A DNA stretch of 64,000 nt from UBA7446 sp024639165 (GTDB taxonomy: Bacteria; Bacteroidota; Bacteroidia; Flavobacteriales; Flavobacteriaceae): NCBI GenBank assembly GCA_024639165.1, contig JAHEIX010000003.1:253073-317072 (forward strand), given 5' to 3'. The notes beneath the pieces were generated by a model. That model worked only from the letters and a program-made list of their open reading frames with translations. It ran no database searches and was not told the origin of the DNA. Every line of letters starts with the position of its first letter. Position 1 is the first letter of the stretch. Positions 17,092 to 25,928 of this stretch are shown here, one piece after another. Both the position numbers and the translations under genes were made by a program.

Positions 17092-19824
17092 TTGCGCCAC
17101 ATATTCAGATTTTTTTTATTGCTACACGCTTTTGGATATACCCAAAACACCTATGATATTAAGGTCAAATTTAGTGATGTCGATGCACCATTGGCCATTA
17201 CTCAAAACATACGATGGACAAACGATAGCGATGTACCGGTAAAGACCGTTTATCTTTTGGACTGGAACCACGCCTATTCATCTGAACGAAGTCAGTTAGG
17301 CTATTTTTTGGCGAACGAATTTGATTATAAATTGATTCGTGCCAGCAAGAAAAATCAAGGATACACAGATATTAAAGAAATGTATCGTGACGGTCACATG
17401 CTCAAATGGGAAAGGCAACAAGACAAACGAGAGGCCATCAAAATACATTTCGATGATGCCATTGCACCAAATAGTTCTATTGATTTTAATGTAGTGTACA
17501 CCGTTAAACTACCAGATGCAACAAAGTTTAAGTATGGTATGTCCAAAGACCAGTTGTTTACCTACCACTGGCATTTGGTTTTGGGTACTCTAAATAGTGA
17601 TGGCAGTTGGGGGGCAAACACCAATTTTGGCTTTGGCACACCCATGAGCTCAGCTGCGGAAGTGCGTTATCATTTTGATACTCATCAGGATTTTGAGTTG
17701 CTGCTACCGGCAAAAAATACCACATCAATTGCTCCCCTGCTGTTAACGCGGCTTAAGGCGTTTCAAACATTATCTTTTGGGAACGCAACCCTAATAACAG
17801 ATATGATTCCTGTTGATGAAACAATTGGTTTGGCGTCTCATTTAAAAAATATTGAGGCCTTTCTAATGCGCAATTTTGAAGATGTAGATGCGCAAACCAT
17901 CTGGGCTTTTGAAGAGGACTACAAATCCTATTCCTTGTTAGCACTTGAATCTATTCCTTCATTCCTAAAGGCTTTTGACAAAGCGCAAGTAGTAGAATTA
18001 AAATTACTTAAAAGTTTATTGCATTGGCATATAACCCATAAATACGGACAGACGAATAAACAATCGGACTGGATTTTAGACGGGTTGCCTAATTTTCTAT
18101 GGAACCAATATGTACAAGAACACTATCCGAATCTACCCATGACAGGGACGTTACGCGATTTGCCATTTGTAAAAAACTATCACTTTGCCCAAGCACCCTA
18201 TCACCGTAGTTGGGAGTTGTCCACCAACGTATCTACCAACAAAAACAGGGGGCAAGCGCTTACCACTCCTAAAAGATGCCTGACTCGTTATAACCGAAGG
18301 ATAGCAAACCCCAGTCGTGCTGCCTTGGCTTTGATGTATTTAGACCATTATATTGGCGATGGTGTCCTTACAAGTACACTAAAAGACATTCCCAAAAGTT
18401 CGTTGTCAAATGCTGTTTTAAAGAAGCAATTACAGCAAAAGACCGACAAACCACTAGACTGGTTTTTTGATCATTACATCCATTTGGATAATAATGTAGA
18501 CCTAAAGCTTCAAGGCAAAAAATTCAATGCTGAAATTTCGCGAATTCAAATCAGCAGTACCCAACCGGATATAGCAATTCCAGTCAAAAAGATTTTGACT
18601 AGTGGTGCTGAGCAAACTGATTGGCTTTTGAGCCAAGACCTGCCCTTTGAACAAAACTATAAAAACGCTGAAGTAAAAACGTTTACTATAAACGAAAACC
18701 ACTACATCCCAGAGCAACAATTAAACAACAACACCTACCAGCTTGGTAACGGACTGTTTCGCAACAACTTAAAATTTAGGTTCTTACAGGACATTTCAGA
18801 GAGCGGTACGGCATTACTGCTTTATAAGCCTGAGTTTGCCTACAATTATTATGATGGACTGCTAGGCGGCATTTCAATAGCGAACAGCAGCATTTTAGCC
18901 AATAAATATCGCTTTAAATTTAGCCCCCAATATGGTGTCAAGCGACAACAAATAAGTGGTATGGGCTATGTGATAGCAGATTTTTACAACGAAAATAGCA
19001 GTCATTATTTAACCCGAATTAACCTATTTGGCTCGTCGTATCACTATGCGCCCCAATTGCGTTACACCGTTTTTACGCCTTCATTGTTATTCTATTACCG
19101 TCCAAAGGGGATTCAAAACAAAGAGCGTTCATCATTACAGATACGCCACGTATCAATACGATTAGATGATTTGTCCGCAGAAGACGAACGAAGGGGATAT
19201 GGCATAAGCTTGGCTAGCTTTCAGTCTCGAAAAGGTACCGCATTGGACAATTTCTCGTACAAGATTGAAGCACAAATGGCTCGTAATTTTAAAAAACTAA
19301 GCCTTGATAGTGAATACATTACCTATTACGGGCCCAACAGAAGGTGGACCATGCGGATATTTGCAGGTACATTCTTGTCCAATAGCTCAAACGACAGCTA
19401 TTATGATTTTAACGTATCTCGAGTCAATGATTATTTATTTCAATATGATCTCTATGGGCGTTCAGAAGCAGAGGGCTTTTTCAGTCAACAATACATTAAA
19501 GCCGAAGGCGCATTGCGCACTACAGGCAATCTAACAAGCGCTAACCAATGGCTGATGACCGCACAATCGGCTACAACGATTTGGCGATGGATTGAGGGAT
19601 ACGCCGAAATTGGGTGGGTCAAAAGTAAGTTTCAAACACCCGAAACCCATTGGGGTACTGGCATAACCTTTAATCTCGTTCCGGACTTTTTTGAAGTACA
19701 TTTCCCTATTTACAATTCGAATGGCGCCGTGTATGCAAACAACGCCTATCCCAAACACATACGTTTTCAATTATCCCTTCGCCCAGCATCTCTAGCTAAG
19801 CTATTTTCACGAAGTTGGTTCTAG
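17092..19824 (+). CDS. M1 aminopeptidase-like protein, probably without the zinc site
   Basis: A 910-aa secreted protein: short signal (FFLLLHAFGYTQ), an N-terminal beta domain like that of M1 peptidases (ITQNIRWTNDSDVPVKTVYL), a central helical region, and a C-terminal region rich in beta strands and aromatics. Where M1 enzymes have HExxH, this has HWHITH at residues 311-316, with no Glu after the first His. The following SDWILDGLPNFLWNQYV corresponds to the helix that holds the third zinc ligand but lacks the usual Glu. It is therefore probably not an active peptidase of the normal type. The start is TTG, three bases after the previous stop; no better start exists. Confidence 0.7.
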   Translation: MRHIFRFFLLLHAFGYTQNTYDIKVKFSDVDAPLAITQNIRWTNDSDVPVKTVYLLDWNHAYSSERSQLGYFLANEFDYKLIRASKKNQGYTDIKEMYRDGHMLKWERQQDKREAIKIHFDDAIAPNSSIDFNVVYTVKLPDATKFKYGMSKDQLFTYHWHLVLGTLNSDGSWGANTNFGFGTPMSSAAEVRYHFDTHQDFELLLPAKNTTSIAPLLLTRLKAFQTLSFGNATLITDMIPVDETIGLASHLKNIEAFLMRNFEDVDAQTIWAFEEDYKSYSLLALESIPSFLKAFDKAQVVELKLLKSLLHWHITHKYGQTNKQSDWILDGLPNFLWNQYVQEHYPNLPMTGTLRDLPFVKNYHFAQAPYHRSWELSTNVSTNKNRGQALTTPKRCLTRYNRRIANPSRAALALMYLDHYIGDGVLTSTLKDIPKSSLSNAVLKKQLQQKTDKPLDWFFDHYIHLDNNVDLKLQGKKFNAEISRIQISSTQPDIAIPVKKILTSGAEQTDWLLSQDLPFEQNYKNAEVKTFTINENHYIPEQQLNNNTYQLGNGLFRNNLKFRFLQDISESGTALLLYKPEFAYNYYDGLLGGISIANSSILANKYRFKFSPQYGVKRQQISGMGYVIADFYNENSSHYLTRINLFGSSYHYAPQLRYTVFTPSLLFYYRPKGIQNKERSSLQIRHVSIRLDDLSAEDERRGYGISLASFQSRKGTALDNFSYKIEAQMARNFKKLSLDSEYITYYGPNRRWTMRIFAGTFLSNSSNDSYYDFNVSRVNDYLFQYDLYGRSEAEGFFSQQYIKAEGALRTTGNLTSANQWLMTAQSATTIWRWIEGYAEIGWVKSKFQTPETHWGTGITFNLVPDFFEVHFPIYNSNGAVYANNAYPKHIRFQLSLRPASLAKLFSRSWF

Positions 19825-19850
19825 TAGATTAACGCTAGTCCTATTTTTCG

Positions 19851-19858
19851 TAAATTTG
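19851..19858 (+). promoter_or_regulatory. -7 box for the E1 dehydrogenase gene
   Basis: TAAATTTG (TAnnTTTG) ends 9 bp before the ATG at 19868. The alternative TTG start at 19856 falls inside this box, which supports the ATG. Confidence 0.5.
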
Positions 19859-19867
19859 CAAAACTTT

Positions 19868-22276
19868 ATGAAAACAGTCAACCTAGCTTCATCTAAAGGC
19901 ACCTTCAACGATTTTAAATCGGACGTACTCAACGACTACTACATTGCGGCACTCAGCCGTCAGGTAAGTATTTTAGGTAGAAAAGAAGTGCTTTCTGGCA
20001 AAGGGAAGTTTGGGATTTTTGGCGACGGTAAAGAGCTGGCACAAATTGCCATGGCGAAAGTCTTTAAAAACGGCGATCACAGATCGGGATACTATCGAGA
20101 TCAGACCTTTATGATGTCTATCGGTGGCTTAAAGCCCGAACACATCTTTGCTAGCGTCTATGGCCATGCCGATCATATTGCAGAACCCATGTCTTCTGGT
20201 AGACAAATGGTGGGGCATTTTAATACCGACACCTTGGACAACGAGGGTAATCTACTGCCATTGGTCGAATCAAAAAACGCCTTTTCTGATGTTTCGTGTA
20301 CGGCTGCACAAATGCCAAGGCTCTTGGGCTTGGCACACGCCTCCAAGTTGTTCCGAAAGGTAGCCTCAATGAAAGATGAAAAGCTCTCTCATCAGGGAAA
20401 CGAAGTTGCTTGGGGTACCATTGGAAATGCCAGTACGAGCGAAGGATTATTTTTTGAAACACTTAATGCTGCAGGTGTATTACAAGTACCCATGATCATT
20501 AGCGTATGGGACGATGGCTACGGTATATCGGTAGACAACGCATTTCAAACCGTTAAGGAAAGTATTTCAGAGGCCATGCGTGGCATGCAGCGCACAGACG
20601 ATAAGGCGGGTATCGAAATTATTGAAGTAGCCGGTTGGAATTACCCTGCCCTAGTTGAAGCCTACACTCGCGCCAGTGAACTGGCACGAAGCGCACATGT
20701 TCCTGTATTGATTCATGTCCAAGAACTTACCCAACCCCTAGGCCATTCAACCTCAGGGTCACACGAGCGTTACAAATCCGATACGCGCTTGGAATGGGAA
20801 AAAGAATTTGACTGTAACCTAACTTTTAGGAACTGGATATTAGAAAAGAAAGTAGCAACTGAAGATGAGCTTAGTGCCCTTGAAGAAAAGGCAACAACAG
20901 CTGCTAAAGCAGCTAAAACTACTGCCTGGAATGCCTATTTAGCGCCTATAGACGAAGAACGACAAGAAGCGCAGCAATTGGCGCAAGCACTTATTGCAAA
21001 CGCCCAAGATTCGGATGCACTCATACCCATTGCTCAGGTGTTATCCAAGAAAAATGTGCCTTACCGCAAACCGATCTATGCAGCTGTACGTGAACTCTTG
21101 TGGCTCACACGCAGCAACCCTACCCCGAGCAGAAAGACGTTACAGGACTGGTGGCATAAAAAACAACAAAAGACGCAGACGCTCTATAGCGATAAGCTCT
21201 ACAACGAATACGATAACTCCTCCTTGAACATTGCGAGTATTCCTGCCAAATATGGCGAAGATTCGAGTCTCGTTGACGGACGGGTGGTGTTACGCGACAA
21301 TTTTAATGCTTTATTGGAACAATATCCCAAACTCTTGATATTTGGTGAGGACAGTGGCAAGATAGGCGATGTGAATCAAGGTTTAGAAGGGCTTCAAGCA
21401 CGCTATGGCGAAGAACGTGTAGCAGACCGAGGCATTCGTGAAGCCACCATTATCGGCGAAGGTATTGGCATGGCTTTTCGTGGTCTACGACCTATTGCTG
21501 AAATACAATATTTAGATTATGTGCTTTATGCACTGCAGATCATGAGTGATGATTTGGCCACACTCCACTACCGTACACGTGGCAAGCAACGTGCACCCCT
21601 TATTATTCGTACTCGAGGCCATCGCCTAGAAGGCATCTGGCATTCGGGCTCTCCCATGGGTGGTTTGGTAAGTTTGCTTCGTGGTATGTTTATATTGGTT
21701 CCCCGCAACCTTACACAGGCTAGTGGGATGTACAATACCCTCCTTCAAGGGCAAGATCCGGCTTTGGTCATTGAACCGCTTAATGGCTACCGTCTCAAAG
21801 AAAAACAACCAGAAAATCTCGGTGAATTTACAGTTCCTCTTGGGATTGCTGAACAACTACGCACAGGAAATGACATTACGATGGTCTCCTATGGATCTAC
21901 GCTCAGACTTGTTGAAGAAGCTGCTGAAACCTTGGCGCAAATGGGCATTAGTGCAGATGTAATAGATGTACAATCGCTAATTCCTTTTGATGCCACCAAT
22001 ATCATCGGTGCAAGTGTAGAAAAAACAAACCGACTGTTGATTGTTGATGAAGATGTTCCCGGTGGTGGAACGGCTTATATCCTAAGTCAGTTGTTAGAAA
22101 AGCAAGACATTTATCCTCATTTGGATAGCCAGCCCAGCTTATTGACAGCCAAAGACCATAGACCGGCCTATGGCACGGATGGGGATTACTTTTCTAAACC
22201 TTCTAAAGAAGATATCGTAGAAGCAGCCTATGCCATTATGCACGAGGCAAACCCGAATCAATATCCTGCGCTCTAA
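19868..22276 (+). CDS. 2-oxoacid dehydrogenase E1, alpha and beta subunits fused
   Basis: This is a thiamine-diphosphate E1 component with alpha and beta chains in one polypeptide of 802 aa. The alpha half has GYYRDQTFMMSIGG, GNASTSEGLFFETLNAAG and VWDDGYGISV (cofactor and metal loop). The beta half (from about residue 465) has VVLRDNFNALLEQYP, IFGEDSGKIGDVNQGLEGL, DRGIREATIIGEGIGMAFRG and a transketolase C-terminal domain. It probably decarboxylates branched-chain 2-oxoacids, as fused E1 proteins of Bacteroidota are usually assigned to the 2-oxoisovalerate or pyruvate complex. No E2 or E3 gene is in the window. It overlaps holA tail to tail by 4 bp. Confidence 0.88.
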   Translation: MKTVNLASSKGTFNDFKSDVLNDYYIAALSRQVSILGRKEVLSGKGKFGIFGDGKELAQIAMAKVFKNGDHRSGYYRDQTFMMSIGGLKPEHIFASVYGHADHIAEPMSSGRQMVGHFNTDTLDNEGNLLPLVESKNAFSDVSCTAAQMPRLLGLAHASKLFRKVASMKDEKLSHQGNEVAWGTIGNASTSEGLFFETLNAAGVLQVPMIISVWDDGYGISVDNAFQTVKESISEAMRGMQRTDDKAGIEIIEVAGWNYPALVEAYTRASELARSAHVPVLIHVQELTQPLGHSTSGSHERYKSDTRLEWEKEFDCNLTFRNWILEKKVATEDELSALEEKATTAAKAAKTTAWNAYLAPIDEERQEAQQLAQALIANAQDSDALIPIAQVLSKKNVPYRKPIYAAVRELLWLTRSNPTPSRKTLQDWWHKKQQKTQTLYSDKLYNEYDNSSLNIASIPAKYGEDSSLVDGRVVLRDNFNALLEQYPKLLIFGEDSGKIGDVNQGLEGLQARYGEERVADRGIREATIIGEGIGMAFRGLRPIAEIQYLDYVLYALQIMSDDLATLHYRTRGKQRAPLIIRTRGHRLEGIWHSGSPMGGLVSLLRGMFILVPRNLTQASGMYNTLLQGQDPALVIEPLNGYRLKEKQPENLGEFTVPLGIAEQLRTGNDITMVSYGSTLRLVEEAAETLAQMGISADVIDVQSLIPFDATNIIGASVEKTNRLLIVDEDVPGGGTAYILSQLLEKQDIYPHLDSQPSLLTAKDHRPAYGTDGDYFSKPSKEDIVEAAYAIMHEANPNQYPAL

Positions 22277-23274
22277 GCAATATGGCTTAACAGCTCTTGC
22301 AGCACTTCTCCCTCCGATGTAGGAACGGCATCAACGCCTTTAACGGCCAAATCTGCTTTTTTGATAATTCCCAAAATGGGTACTATTGATTTCAGGGGAT
22401 ACCGCCTTGCCGCTTGTTCGATTTCACGTACAAAAAACGGATGTATGCCCAAGGCTTTGGCTACGGCATCGGGGTTTTTAGACGGCAAACCGTGGTAGGT
22501 GAGCAATTGCATAAAGTAATTGTGTAGGCTCCTTATGGTACCCAGTAGTGGGTGTTGTCGTGGATGACGACCAAAGAAATGTGCTATGGTATAGGCTTTG
22601 GCCGTGTGACCGTTGCCTAGGGCTTTGCGTAACTCAAAGTTGTTGTATTCTTTACTGATGCCCACATGCTGCTCAACGTGGTCTGCAGTAATGGACTCCC
22701 CAGATGCAACTACTAAGCAGAGTTTGTTGATCTGATTGTAGAGGGTACCCAAATCGGCACCTACGCTCTCAGCTAAAACGGCAGCGGCCTTAAAATCAAT
22801 CTTTCGTTCTTGTTCGCGTACACGCTGCTCAATCCAGGCAGGCAGCTTGTCGTCATAGAGTTTTTTGGTTTCCACAACGGTTCCGTTCTTGGCAATGGCC
22901 TTGTACAACTTTTTGCGCTTGTCTAATTTTTTGTTTTTATAACAAATCACCAAAACTGTAGTAGTTTGGGGTTGTGCGGCATAGGGCTCCAATTTCTCAA
23001 TACTGCGGCTGAGTTCATGGGCTTCACGCACCACCACCAATTGATGGTCTGCCATCATGGGAAAACGCTTGCAAACCGATACAATTTCTTCGATACTGGT
23101 ATCTTTGCCGTATAATATGGTTTGGTTAAAATCACGCTGATCTTCGGGCAGTACGGTATCGGTGAGCAACTGACTCAATTGGTCAATAAAAAAGGGCTCA
23201 TCTCCCATCAAAAAGTAGATAGGTGTAAAATTTCGATCTAAAATAGCACGCTTAGTGCTTGCGTATGCATCCAA
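22273..23274 (-). CDS. holA: DNA polymerase III delta subunit
   Basis: The clamp-loader subunit that opens the beta clamp. The protein (333 aa) has the AAA+-like N-terminal domain without a working Walker A, including PIYFLMGDEPFFIDQLSQLL and the segment MMADHQLVVVREAHEL that contacts the clamp. The C-terminal helical domain has FELRKALGNGHTAKA and a final VKGVDAVPTSEGEVLQELL. It is divergent from the HsdR-N-like gene with a 29-bp gap. Confidence 0.93.
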   Translation of the reverse strand: MDAYASTKRAILDRNFTPIYFLMGDEPFFIDQLSQLLTDTVLPEDQRDFNQTILYGKDTSIEEIVSVCKRFPMMADHQLVVVREAHELSRSIEKLEPYAAQPQTTTVLVICYKNKKLDKRKKLYKAIAKNGTVVETKKLYDDKLPAWIEQRVREQERKIDFKAAAVLAESVGADLGTLYNQINKLCLVVASGESITADHVEQHVGISKEYNNFELRKALGNGHTAKAYTIAHFFGRHPRQHPLLGTIRSLHNYFMQLLTYHGLPSKNPDAVAKALGIHPFFVREIEQAARRYPLKSIVPILGIIKKADLAVKGVDAVPTSEGEVLQELLSHIA

Positions 23275-23303
23275 TTGAAAAATAATTTAGCACTTTTGTG
23301 GTC

Positions 23304-23753
23304 ATGCAAGCCTTGGCATTCCCGACTTTTAGCTTCACTACCAAAAGTAGCGAAAACAAACGCTTTATATTGGATCCGATCCGAAAAAAGTTTGTATTGG
23401 TTACGCCAGAAGAATGGGTGCGCCAGCACGTCATACAGGATTTGCTCGACAAGGGCATCAGCAAGACACGTTTGAGCATTGAAAAACAATTTGACGTTAT
23501 GGGGCAAAAAAAACGTTTTGATGTGGTCGTTGCTGGCAAAAATGCATCCATTGCCTTGCTGGTGGAATGCAAAGCGCCTGAAGTGCCCATTACCCAAGAT
23601 ACCTTTGACCAGATTGCGCGTTATCAATTGGCGCTTAACGCCAATTACCTGATGGTCACCAATGGGCTAGCGCATATTTATTGTCAGATAGACTACACCC
23701 AACAGACCTATCACTTTATGCCAGATTTCCCCCTAAAAGGACTTGCCTTATGA
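23304..23753 (+). CDS. stand-alone HsdR N-terminal-like (PD-(D/E)XK) domain protein
   Basis: A 149-aa protein matching the N-terminal domain of type I restriction subunit R. The nuclease core is RFDVVVAGKNASIALLVECKAP, with the Asp and the Glu-x-Lys (ECK) of a PD-(D/E)XK site, followed by QIARYQLALNANYLMVTNG. There is no helicase domain and no methylase or specificity gene nearby, so it is not a classical restriction system. In Flavobacteria this small gene commonly sits beside holA, as here. It overlaps the glycosyltransferase start by 4 bp (ATGA). The ATG at 23304 is preferred to a GTG six bases earlier. Confidence 0.85.
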   Translation: MQALAFPTFSFTTKSSENKRFILDPIRKKFVLVTPEEWVRQHVIQDLLDKGISKTRLSIEKQFDVMGQKKRFDVVVAGKNASIALLVECKAPEVPITQDTFDQIARYQLALNANYLMVTNGLAHIYCQIDYTQQTYHFMPDFPLKGLAL

Positions 23754-24700
23754 CAATAGCCATTGCCATACTGAACTATAACGGTGCTGACTTGCTTAAG
23801 CGGTTTTTGCCGAGTGTAATCGCCCACTCGGACAACGCAGCCATTTATGTAATTGACAACGGTTCTACAGATGATTCTATTGCGGTTTTGGCCGAGCACT
23901 TCCCTACGGTAAAATGCATCACCTTAGCGCAAAATTACGGCTATGCCGATGGTTATAACAAAGGGGTGGAACAGATAGATGCCGAGCTACTGTGTCTGCT
24001 AAACTCCGATGTGGAAGTAACCCCAAATTGGACGCTCCCCATGCGTGCTTTTTTTGCTTCGCATCCCGAAGTGGCAATAGCACAACCCAAAATCAAAGAC
24101 CTAAAGCGCAAAGATTATTTTGAATATGCCGGTGCTGCCGGTGGCTATTTGGATATTATGGGACTCCCCTATTGCCGTGGCAGGGTGGGTAGCAACTGCG
24201 AAAAAGACTTGGGGCAATATGACGGACATGCGCGTGTTACTTGGGCAAGTGGTGCCTGTTTTTTTGTGCGAAAATCGGTTTTTAAGGCACTTGGCGGTTT
24301 TGATGCTTCTTTTTTTATGCATTTTGAAGAGATAGATCTGTGTTTGCGTGCACAGGCCAAGGGCTATCAGGTTTGGGCTGTTGGCAACAGTGAAGTCTAC
24401 CATAAAGGTGCTGCCAGTCTTGCAAAACAACACCCAAAAAAGCTCTATTACAACATACGCAATTCCCTGCTGACCTATACCAAAACCTTGCCTATAGTAC
24501 CCTTGCTTTGGGTATATGTATCTCGTTTGGCTTTAGACACAACGCTGGTGTTGTATTTTATGGTGCAAGGCAAATTTGACCATGTTTGCGCCATTGCAAA
24601 CGCTTATGATGATGTTTTTAAGCGTTTTCGCAATACCTACCAAACCCGAACACATACGCTAAACCCCTTGCGTTTATACAGCGTTTTGCTTCGGTTGTAG
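23750..24700 (+). CDS. family 2 glycosyltransferase
   Basis: The start MTIAIAILNYNGADLLKRFL and the motifs VIDNGSTDDSI, LLNSDVEV (DxD-like metal site) and GGFDASFFMHFEEIDLCLRA are typical of GT2 rhamnosyltransferase-like enzymes. It is 316 aa with a C-terminal hydrophobic segment (PIVPLLWVYVSRLALDTTLVLYF) that may bind the membrane. The start overlaps the previous stop as ATGA. The acceptor is unknown; a role in surface polysaccharide or LPS sugars is a guess from the family. Confidence 0.9.
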   Translation: MTIAIAILNYNGADLLKRFLPSVIAHSDNAAIYVIDNGSTDDSIAVLAEHFPTVKCITLAQNYGYADGYNKGVEQIDAELLCLLNSDVEVTPNWTLPMRAFFASHPEVAIAQPKIKDLKRKDYFEYAGAAGGYLDIMGLPYCRGRVGSNCEKDLGQYDGHARVTWASGACFFVRKSVFKALGGFDASFFMHFEEIDLCLRAQAKGYQVWAVGNSEVYHKGAASLAKQHPKKLYYNIRNSLLTYTKTLPIVPLLWVYVSRLALDTTLVLYFMVQGKFDHVCAIANAYDDVFKRFRNTYQTRTHTLNPLRLYSVLLRL

Positions 24701-24828
24701 TTCCTTTTTTGTTGATTTTCAGCAGAGTTACAAGTCACTTATTTAAATTTATAAATAGATTATTATCAAGTAGTTAGGTTTTTTTTTAAAAGATTTTTGT
24801 TAGGTTGGCAGCATCAAATCTTTAGAAC

Positions 24829-25617
24829 ATGAAAACGACAACCATAACTATTTTATTGTTAGTAGCATCATTGTTTGCACACGGACAAATTAATAATAAT
24901 AGCACCCGTACAAATAGTAATGGCGATGTCCACCTAAGGCGTTACAGCGCAGGCGACACTGCTTGGAAAAGAGCTTTGGTGGTTGGTTATAATTCATCCA
25001 ATTCAAATGGCAAGCTATATTTAAACTACGCAGGAGACTTTAAAGATGGACTAAGAATTGATGGTTCTCATGTAAATGTTAGTGGTAAATTGGGTGTAAA
25101 CTCCAACAATCCCATTGGGAAGCTAGATGTGCGCATGGACAAAAACTGGAGCAATGCTGCAATAGTAATTCCAAATACCAATGATGCAAACCCAAAATTT
25201 ATTTTCTATAGACCGACAGGTTATAAACAGACCTCCTATCCGTGGTATTTGGAGGCTCAAGGCCCCGATTTTCATATTAAAACAGGGGGGCATGCAAACA
25301 TAGGTGCCGAATCTGTCACTTCAAAAATGACATTTAAAAGCAATGGCAACGTCGGCATCGGCACCACCTACCCCGACCAAAAACTTACCGTAAAAGGAAG
25401 CGTTAACATTGGTGGCACGGGCAATGCAACCCTACGGGTACGCCATATAGAAGGGAAACACCCCCAAAACGCAAATTACGATAACTTGTTTTTAAATTAC
25501 AGTAGTGGGAAAAATGTGTATGTTGGAAATCCATACAATCACAATCTTCGTTCAAATATGTATGTAACAGGACAACGCCAACAACAGCCCCAACGGACAC
25601 CATTATTTGCACCGTGA
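24829..25617 (+). CDS. secreted tail-fibre-like protein, C-terminally truncated
   Basis: The protein begins with a signal peptide (MKTTTITILLLVASLFAHGQ) and has phage-tail-fibre-like beta repeats (SGKLGVNSNNPIGKLDVR, SNGNVGIGTTYPDQKLTVKG). Proteins of this kind in Bacteroidota normally continue past the last repeat into a helical C-terminus containing a LPEIPSA-like segment. Here the sequence changes abruptly after NMYVTG to QRQQQPQRTPLFAP and stops. The DNA of that tail is the beginning of an RHS-repeat fragment read out of frame. The gene is therefore a chimera, about 247 native residues plus 15 foreign ones. No phage genes surround it. Confidence 0.75.
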   Translation: MKTTTITILLLVASLFAHGQINNNSTRTNSNGDVHLRRYSAGDTAWKRALVVGYNSSNSNGKLYLNYAGDFKDGLRIDGSHVNVSGKLGVNSNNPIGKLDVRMDKNWSNAAIVIPNTNDANPKFIFYRPTGYKQTSYPWYLEAQGPDFHIKTGGHANIGAESVTSKMTFKSNGNVGIGTTYPDQKLTVKGSVNIGGTGNATLRVRHIEGKHPQNANYDNLFLNYSSGKNVYVGNPYNHNLRSNMYVTGQRQQQPQRTPLFAP

Positions 25618-25858
25618 CTATTTGGGTAGCATACTGGCAGTAAGCAACAACAGCGGAGAAGTAATAGAAAGGGCGCACTTTGGTGCATGGGGCGATGAAA
25701 CAGACGTACAATACCGCAGTGGCGTCACCACAACAAAACGTAGCGACAGCCTTACCGGACGTGGCTTTACGGGACAGCCTGTCCCGAGCGTAGTCGAGGG
25801 AAACATTTTACGGAAGTGGGCTTAATACATATGAACGGACGTATGTACGATGCCCAAC
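25570..25858 (+). pseudogene. RHS-repeat protein fragment
   Basis: One frame from about 25570 reads DNANNSPNGHHYLHRDYLGS and continues ILAVSNNSGEVIERAHFGAWGD, the highly conserved RHS-core region. After a 26-bp insertion the frame shifts and the expected HFTEVGLIHMNGRMYDAQ continues from 25801. The sequence breaks off at the REP hairpin at 25862, so the rest of the RHS core and any toxin tip are missing. There is no start of its own. It is a remnant, fused to the tail of the preceding gene. Confidence 0.8.
25772..25797 (+). repeat. 26-bp hairpin insertion inside the RHS remnant
   Basis: Removing these 26 bases restores the RHS reading frame (GFTGKHFTEVGLIHMNGRMYD). The insertion, with the preceding G, contains a near-perfect hairpin gggacag-c-ctgtccc and then gagcgtagtcga. 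Sequences like this occur as dispersed short repeats in flavobacterial genomes to my knowledge, so it looks like a small mobile or repeat unit rather than random sequence. Confidence 0.6.
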
Positions 25859-25861
25859 AAG

Positions 25862-25888
25862 CCCCCTGGCGCGCGTTTGCAACGCGTG
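25862..25888 (+). repeat. REP hairpin, left copy
   Basis: Begins ccccctggcgcgcg and contains the stem CGCGTT/AACGCG with a TGC loop. Its reverse complement recurs without mismatch at 26509-26535. Confidence 0.9.
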
Positions 25889-25928
25889 TCTATCTTAAAA
25901 TGTATATTTAAACACTCAAATCCTACTT

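Noticed and set aside
23304..23753. The HsdR-N-like gene as a restriction-modification system.
   Set aside because: No methylase, specificity or helicase subunit is present.
24829..25617. The tail-fibre-like gene as evidence for a prophage.
   Set aside because: No capsid, portal, terminase or lysis genes are near, and secreted proteins with such repeats are common in Bacteroidota chromosomes.
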